Shown here piece by piece: positions 52,401 to 61,400 of a stretch of 64,000 nucleotides of DNA. Each line of letters starts with the position of its first letter. Position 1 is the stretch's first letter. The stretch comes from Humibacillus xanthopallidus (GTDB lineage: Bacteria; Actinomycetota; Actinomycetes; Actinomycetales; Dermatophilaceae), in NCBI RefSeq assembly GCF_006717145.1, contig NZ_VFQF01000002.1:186001-250000 (forward strand), given 5' to 3'. The position numbers and the translations under genes are program-made. The notes under the pieces are model-generated. The model made no database searches. It saw only the letters and a program-made list of their open reading frames with translations, and had not been told where the DNA came from.

Positions 52401-55400
52401 CGCCATCTCGCCCTCGGTCGGGCTCAGCCTCTCGACCGTCACGACGAGCGCCCGCCTCGGCACCGGAGCCACGCTCGTCGTGCCCGGCGAGGTCACCCTC
52501 GAGGCCACGCAGCACACGGCCACCGAGACGGTCGGCCGTGGCGACGTCGACGCCGAGACCGCCGGCATCGCGCTGGCCCTAGCGCTCGCGATCGTCGAGG
52601 ACGAGGTCACGGCCAACGTCGCCCGCAACGTCACCGCCTCCGCGGTCTCGCTCTCCGCGACGGGGTCCTCCGCCAACGACAGCGTGACCGACGCCGCCGC
52701 GCCGGGCGCCCCCAAGGACCCGAACGCCGGCGTCAACAAGACGGCCGACAAGTGGCTCGGCCAGGGCAACGCCGTGTCGACGGCCACGACCGGCAAGAGC
52801 ACGAAGAGCTCGAGCACACCGGCAGCGGCCACGAGCGACGGCAAGCTCTCGGTCGCCGGCGCCGTCACGATCAACATCATCACGACCGTCTCCAAGGCCT
52901 GGCTCTCCGACGGCCTCACGGTCACCGCGACGGACGGGCCGGTCACCCTGGCGAGCTCGGCCAACACCGACGTCGCGGGCGAGGCGAAGGGCACGACCGC
53001 GACCAAGACCGGGGTGGGCATCGGCGCCGGCGTCGTCGTCAACCTCGTGAACATGACCAACCTCGCGACGACCGGTGCCAGCACGGTCGACGCCCACGGC
53101 ATCGACGTCTCCGCCACCATGACGCCGGTCGACAACGCCGAGGACCCGACGGCAGAGCCGGACACCAAGCACACGATCAAGGCAGACGCGACGGCCGGCG
53201 CGAGCAACACCACCGACCTCGGCGTCGCCGGCGCCCTCGCCCTCAACATCGTCACGGCGAGCACCCAGGCCCTCGTGCCCGCAGGCGCGACGCTCGTCAT
53301 GCATGACGGCGACGTCACCCTCACGGCCGCCTACGCCGAGGTCGACGTCGCGGGAGCCTCGGCCAACCCGACGTTCAAGGCCTGCGCCCAGGTGCTCGGC
53401 CTGCCATGCCTCATCTCGAAGAAGATCACCGGCGAGAACAACGACGGCGCCGGCGTCGGCATCGGTGCGGCGGCCGCCATCCAGGTGCTCGCCTCCACCG
53501 TCACCAAGGCCGAGATCGCCGACGGCGTCTCGCTCACCGGCGGCCACGACGTCACCATCTCGGCCACCTCCGAGCGCTGGATCTCGACGGTCGCCGAGGC
53601 CGGAGCCAAGGGCGGCACGGCCATCAGCCCGGCTGTCGCGCTCATCGTCAACTCCGGCGAGTCGACGACGGCACGCCTCGGCACCGGTCCCGCCATCGAC
53701 ATCAGCGGCGCCCTCACGATCGAGGCCGTGCACACCTCCGACCTCACCGAGACCCAGGCCAACGGCGACGTCAAGGCGACCAACGTCGGTGTCGGCATGG
53801 CCCTCGCCCTGCCCATCGTCATCGGCTGGACGACGCTCGCGGAGCTCTCGCGCAGCGCCACCGTCGAGAGCGCCTCGATCACCGCTGAGTCGCGCATCGC
53901 CGCACTGGCGCAGGCCAACGCGAGCTCCGTCGGCCAGGAGAAGACGTCCTCGACGAAGAGCGCTGACACGACGGCGACCGACACGGTCAAGAACGACCCC
54001 AACGCCGGAGGCAAGGGTGCCGACGCCCTGCCCAAGGCGAACGACGCCGCCAAGACCGGCTCCTCCGCGTCGAGCGCGCAGTCCGGCCAGGGCAGCAGCG
54101 CGGTCGGCATCGCGGCAGCCTTCGGTGTCGTGTGGGTGCAGTCGACCAACATCGCGCGCGTCGTCGACGGCGTGACGATCGACGCGACCGGCCCGATCCT
54201 CGTCGGTGCCTACCAGCTCACCGACATCACCTCGCGTGGCACGGGCACCGCGCTCAACACCGACGCCGACTCGACCGGCTTCGGCATCGGCGTCGGCTTC
54301 GCCTACCTCGACATCGCGAGCTCGGCCCTCGTCGGCACGGGGACCACCCTGAGCGGTGACGCCATCACCGTCGAGGCGACGACGCCGCTCGACGAGACCA
54401 CGCACCTGCCGCTCGAGAACGCGGTGACCGTCTGGGGCATCGCGGCCGCCGGCGGCAAGGGCGACCCGCAGATCGCCGGGTCGGCCGGCATCATCGTCGT
54501 GAAGTACGTGACCACCGCCTCCGTCGGCGCCGGCTCCACCCTCACCTCGACCGGTGACCTCACGGTCCGCGCGGCCAACCCGATGGGCATGCAGAACCTC
54601 GCGCTCGCCGCGGGCCTCGCCTCCAAGGGCCAGGGTGTCGGCGCCGCCATCGCGATCACCGTGCTCACCGGCGTGACGACGACGGCGCTCATCGACTCGA
54701 GCGCGGCCACGCCGACGACGACGAACGCCTCGGGCGCGACGACCGTCGAGGCCACCGCCCACCTCTCGCCTCTGCCCTTCGACATCATCAACGACCTGCT
54801 GAGCGAGTTCGCCGACACGATCAAGAGCCTGCCGGTCCTCGGCATGGACAGCCTCCAGACCCCGCCCTTCTCGTCGGTCGCTCTCGGCGGCGGCGCGGGC
54901 TCGGGCGACCTCGGCGTCGGCGGCTCCTTCATCGTCATCGTCGGCAACCGCTCGACGAGCGCCCGCATCGGCACCGCAGCCCTCGTCAACCAGACCGACC
55001 ACGGCGGCACCGGCCAGAGCGTCACCGTCCTCGCCCGCGACGACGTGTCGACCATCGCCGTCGCCGGCGGCATCGGCCTGTCGACGAAGGGCACCGGGGT
55101 CGGCGTCGCCGTCATCGTCGCGGTCACCAACCAGGACGTGCGGGCCAGCATCGCGAACGGCGCCAAGGTCTGGGCCGGCGGCGACGTCCGGGTCCGCGCC
55201 ATCGCCACCGACCCCGTGCTCGCTGCCGCCGCCTCGCTCGGTGTCGCCAAGCAGAACGCTGCGGCCGGCTCGTTCATCGTCATCGTCCAGAACCAGGGCT
55301 CGGGCGCCCCCGGCACCTACGCGAGCATCGGCGGCGGCCCCCTCGCTGCAGACCGTGTCACCGTGACCGCCGGCGGCGACCTCGAGGTGAGCGCGCGCAG

Positions 55401-58400
55401 CGCCATCGACGACGCCGGCAAGGCCACGACCATCAGGCTGTATGCCGGTGGGCTGGCCATCGGGGCCGGCAACGCGGGCATCGGGCTGGCAGCCTCGGTC
55501 CTCGTGCGCACGAGCCGGGTCAGCGCCACGACCGGACAGGGCGCCACGCTCGCCGCGCGCGCAGCCACCGCGAGCACGACCCCGGGCCTGACCGTCTCGG
55601 CGACGCAGCTCGGCGACATCATGCTCATCGCGATCGCGGGCGGCGCCGGCAAGAGCGTCGGCATCGCCGGCTCGACGACCGTCAACGTGCTCACCGACAC
55701 GACGACCGCGAGCATCGGCGCCGACTCCCAGGTCAACCAGGCCAACGCCGGAGCGCCCGGCCGCCAGGACGTCGTCGTCATCGCCTCCGACCGATCGACG
55801 ATCGTCGCCGCTGCGGGCATGGTCGCGATCGGTGGCACGGCCGGCATCGGCGCAGGCGCCGACGTCGAGGTCATCACGAAGACGACGACCTCCTCGGTCG
55901 GCGACCGGAGCCGCATCACGGCCAACGGCGACGTCGTGGTCTCGGCCGTCTCCAGCGAGAAGACCACCTCGATCTCCGTCGGCGGCGCCGTCGGTGGCGA
56001 CGTCGCCATCGCCCTCAACGCCGGCGTGTCGGTCATCAACGTGACGACGACGGCGACGCTCGGTGCGAACACCGTCGTCGTCGCGGGTGGCAACGTCCTC
56101 GTCACCGCCGACGAGGTGCTCGAGCTGCTCATCGTCGCCGGCAACGTCACCGCCTCCGGCAGCGCGTCGGTCGGCGCGGGTGCGGCAGTCCCGGTCCTCA
56201 CGAAGACGACGACGGCCACGGTCGGCGACGGAGCCAAGGTCACGGCATACGGCCTCGTGGGACGGGTCGCGCACGGCACCGTCAACAGCGGCGGCTACAC
56301 GATGACCCAGCAGGACCCGCGCTTCGACCCGCGCGGCTTCACCGACGGCAACCCCGTGCAGCAGGGCCTCGACCCGAGCGACCCCAACGGTTACGCCATC
56401 GTCACGCCGACCCCGCACGGCTTCAGCACCGGCCAGCAGGTCATCTACGACAACGGCGGCGGTGCCTCGATCGTCGGGCTCACCGACGGGGCGACCTACT
56501 ACGTCAACGTCCTCACCCCGACGAGGTTCACCCTCTCGCTGACGGCGCGCGGACCCCCGATCGCCCTCGGCCTGCCCAACGCCCTCATGGGCGAGTCCCA
56601 GCGCTTCGTCCCGACCAACAGTGCACAGCCGACCAAGGACGCCTCGCCGCGGTTCATCCCGGCCAAGGACGTCAGCGGCAACACGATCACCCTCCCGTAT
56701 GCGTTCACCACCCCGATCGCGACCGGCGACGCCGTCATCTACAGCTCCGGCGGCGGCACCCCGATCGGCGGGCTCACCGACGGCCAGACCTACTACGCGA
56801 TCGTCCTCGCGACCACCGGTCCCTTCGGAGCCCAGCAGATCCGCCTCGCGACCACGCGCGACCGCGCCGTGTCAGGCCTCGCCATCACGCTGACGGCCTC
56901 CTCCGCGACCGGCACCTCCCACAGCCTCGTGCCCTCCGGCGTCCTCCCGGCGCCCGACCCGCGCACGACCAACCCGCAGACCGCCCACCTGACCACGCAG
57001 ACCGGCTTCAGCGGCGTGGCGGTCACCGCGACGAACAGCGACTCGATCAACGCGATCGGCATCAGCGCGGGTGTCTCCGGCACCGTCGCCGTCAACGTGT
57101 CGGGCACCGTGTCGGTCATCACCGTGACGACGACCGCGAGCATCGGCGCCTCCGCCAGGGTCAACTGCGCGTCGGAGACCGACTGCAGCACCAACGTCAC
57201 CGGTGCAGACCCGGCGCAGTCCGTCATCGTCCTCGCGGGCAACAGCTTCCACCAGCTCGGCATCGCCGCTGCTGCCGCCGGCGCGGGCTCGGTCGCAGCG
57301 GGCGCGGGCGTGGCCGTGGGCGTCATCGAGATCACGACGACGTCGAGCATCGGCAACAACACCGTCGTCAACGCCAAGGGCGACATCGTCGTAGAGGCCG
57401 ACGCGAGCGAGTCGTTCGTGTCGGTGGCCGCCTCGGCCGCCATCGGCGGCGACGCGGGCCTCGCCGGCGCCGTCGGCGTCACCGTGCTCGACCTCACGAC
57501 GAGCGCGACCACGGGCACCGGCGTCACGCTGCGGGCCGACAACAACGTGCTCGTCCTCGCCAACGACACGACCGACCTCGTCCTCGTCGCAGCCTCGCTC
57601 GGTGCGGGTGTCTGGGCCGGGTTCGGCGCAGGCGTCTCCGTCGCCGTCGTGACGAAGACGACCGATGCCCATCTCGGCGGCAACAACGTCGTCGTCGTCC
57701 TCGCGAAGGGCTCCTCCGCCGCGGGCATCTCCGACGGCACGTCGACCGCCGCCGGCAGCTTCGGCACGAAGAGCGCCTTCCACGGCCTCGCCGTCCAGGC
57801 GAACTCGTCGGAGGAGCTCTTCGGCCTCACCGCGGGCATCGCCGGTGGCTTCATCGGCATCGCCGGCGGCATCGGGGTCAACATCTTCACCGTCGTCGTC
57901 AAGGCCTTCATCGCCGGCGGCACGACGGTCAACAAGGGCACCTCGGGCATCATCGCGGGCGCGTCCTCGAACCAGTCGGTCGTCGTCGCGGCCACCGACT
58001 ACCTCGAGACCCTCACCGTCGCGGGTGGCGTGGGCGTCGGGGCGGGCGGCATCGGCGGCGGCGTCGACGTCGGGGTCGCCAACATCACCGTCCAGGCCTA
58101 CCTCGGCGTCGGCAGCGACGTGTGGGCCAACGGCACCGTCGAGATCGACGCCCTCGCGACCAAGCACGTGCAGACGTATGCCGTCAGCCTCGGTGGCGGT
58201 GTCGTCGGTGTCGCCGGGTCGGTGACGGTCTGGACCGTCGGCACCGCAGCGACGAACACCTACCAGAGCGCCGTCAGCGGCCCGGACCGCGGCGTCTGGA
58301 GCTCGGGCACGACCTACGAGGCCGGCGACATCGTCTCCGTCGGCGGCGTGAAGTACTTCGCCCGCAGCCGCAACACCGGCAAGAACCCCACGAGCAACCC

Positions 58401-61400
58401 GACCGTCTGGGTGCCGCGCGCCTGGAGCTCCACCGTCACCTATGAGGCGGGCGACGTCGTCACCTACAGCGGCAAGACGTATGCCGCGAAGACGCGCACG
58501 ATCGGCGACACCCCGTCGTCGTCGCCGAGCGACTGGTCGCTCAGTGACCAGTCGCCGACCGGCACGTCGACGGGCAGCGCCGACTCGCTCGCGTCCGGCG
58601 GGGGTGGCGGCACAGGCGGCGGGTGGGGCAACGTGCTCGGCGGCTCGGGCAGCATCGACCTCTGGGTCAGCGGCACCGACTACGTGCAGGGCCAGCTCGT
58701 CAGCTCCGGCGGCCACTACTACGTCGCGCTGACCGACATCACGGGCTCGCTCGTCGCGCCTGAGACGGATGCCTCCTCGGCCACCCCGTCGTGGGCACTC
58801 AGCGACGACAACTACCAGCTCCGCCAGCTGTCGAGCACGGGCGACGCCTCGACGTCGGTGACCGGCGCGAGCCCCGGCGGGTCCGTCGCCTCGAGCCCGT
58901 TCACCCAGACGGCGCCGCCGTCGGGCACGTCGGCGACGATCTACGGCTCGGTCCACGCCGGCGGAGACGTGCAGGTGCGGGCGACCGACCGGATCGACCT
59001 CACGAGCCTCGCCGGGGTCGCCGCTGTCGGCCTGGGCGCCATCGGCGCGGGCGTCGCGATCGTCACGCTGGGCCTGTCGACCGACGCCGGCATCGCCTCG
59101 ACCGGGTCGGTGAGCTCGGGAGCCACGGTGGGCGTGCACGCGGTGCTCGACGAGCGCGTCGACGGTCTCGCTGCGGCCGGAGCGCTCGGCGGGGTCACGA
59201 TCAGCGGCCAAGTCGTCGTCATCACCGACAGCAGCAGCCAGAGCGCCCACATCGACACCGGCGCCACGGTGCCGAAGGCCGTCACAGAGATCGCCGTCGA
59301 CACCGTCGCGACCCGCACCATCTCGGCGCGGACCTTCGGCGTGAGCATCGCGGCCGGCGCGGTCGGTGCGGCCATCGCCGTCGCCGTCATCAGCGGCGAC
59401 ACGACCGCCCTCGTCGGCGACGTGGCGATCGGTGCGGACGGCGCGGTCGGCGGGCTCATCGTCTCCTCGACAGACACGATCATCCCGACCAACCAGGCCG
59501 TCTCGGTGCAGGGCGGCGTCGGCGCCGCGATCAGCGGAGCCGTCGCGGTCATCACCTACTCGGGCTCGACCCGCGCAGCCTCGGGTGCGCACGGCACCGT
59601 CACCATCGGCGGCCTCGGCGTCTCGGTCACGGCGACGGGCAACCACGCGGGCATCTATGCCAACACCCTCAACATCGCCGTCTCGGCCGGGGTCAGCGCC
59701 GGACTGACGCTCGCCTGGGCCACGAACGCCCGCTCGACCGACGCTGCACTCACCTCGACGAGCAACGTCACGACTTCGGGCGCCGTCTCCGTCGTCGCCA
59801 CCGCCTGGAACGAGGCCCGCGCCGACGCTCCCGGTGGCTCGGGCGGCGCCGTCTCCGTCGTCATCGTGCTTCCCGAGGCGACGGTGTCGGGCCACACCCG
59901 TGCCCAGCTCGACGGGCAGGCCAACGGCTCGTCCGTCACGGTCCGGGCCGCGGCCACGAACACCGCCTCCGCGACGACCGTCCTCGTCTCGCTCTCCGTC
60001 ATCGGTGGCGGCGCGGGCGCCTACGCCCACTCCGTCATCACCCGCGACGCCGACACGACTGCCTGCGTGGGTGCCTTCTCCGCCGCCGGCGTCTGCACGG
60101 CCTCCGGGGCCGACATCACCTCCGGCGGCGCCGTCACCGTGCGCGCCGGTCGCCCTGACACGACGAGCACCGGCGCGGCGCTCACCTCGACCGACCTCGC
60201 GTGCACGAGCTCCGGCGTCAACACCATCACCAACCACGGCACGAACTGCGCCTCGTCGGTCGCCTCCGGTGGTGCCGGCGGCATCCTCGCGGCCGCGACG
60301 GTCTTCGTCTCCGACGCGAGCGTCGACGCGGGCGTGGGCGCCACGCTCACCGGCATCGTGCGCTCCTCGTCGCGCACCGACGTCACCGCGACCGGCTCGA
60401 GCTCGGCGACCGCGAAGACCGTGGCCGTCTCGGTGGGCGGCTACGGCGCCCTCGCCGGCTCGGCCTCCCTCGCGACCATCGGCCAGACCGCAGGCATCAC
60501 GGCCGTCGTGGCCGCGACGTCGGTGGACTCCGCCGGCACCGCGACCGTCGCGGCAACGGGAACCAACACCGCCACCTCGACCGCCGGGGTGGGCTCAGGG
60601 TCGGTCGGCCTCGCCATCGGCGTCACCGCGCCGACCGCGACCATCGCCGCTCCGGTCACCGCGAGCTTCACCGCCGGTGGCAACGTCAAGGGTCTCGCCG
60701 TCACGGCCTCGGCGACGAACACTGCCACGGTCGACGCCGCGACCGGTGCCGTCGCCATCGCGGCGGGCGCGGCCGTCAAGGGCGACGCCGAGATCACCGG
60801 CACGGCCGACACGAGCGCGACCGTCGGGCAGGGCGCCCTCACGGTCGGCTCGACGGGCATCACGGTGACGGCCACGGCCACCAACTCCGCCACGGCCAAC
60901 GCGGGCGGCGGCTCGGGCGGCCTGCTCGGCATCACCGTCATCCTCGCGACCGCCGTCGTCGACGCCGCCGTGAGCGCCTCCTTCGACGCTGCCATGCCGA
61001 CCGGGGCCGCTGCCACCGGAGCGGTCAGCGTCACCGCCACCGGCACCAACACGGCCACGGCCAGCGGTCTCTCCGTCGCCATCGGCCTCGGAGCCGGCAC
61101 CGGCGTGGGCGCCGAGGCCGTCATCGGCAGCGCCGCCATCGTCTCGGCCACCGTCGGCCAGAACGCAATGCTCCGCGCCGCGGGCGCCGTCACGGTCGCG
61201 GCCTCGGCCACCGACAAGGCGAGCGCCACCGGCAACGGCGGGGCGGGCGGTGGCATCTCGATCAGCGCGATGATCCCCAAGGCCGAGGACCGCGGCGGTG
61301 CGGCGGCCGCCTTCAACGGCGACCTCCTGGGTGCCGCGAGCCTGTCGGTCACCGCCGACTCGCAGAACCAGGCCACCGCAGACCTGCTCACCGTCGCCAT

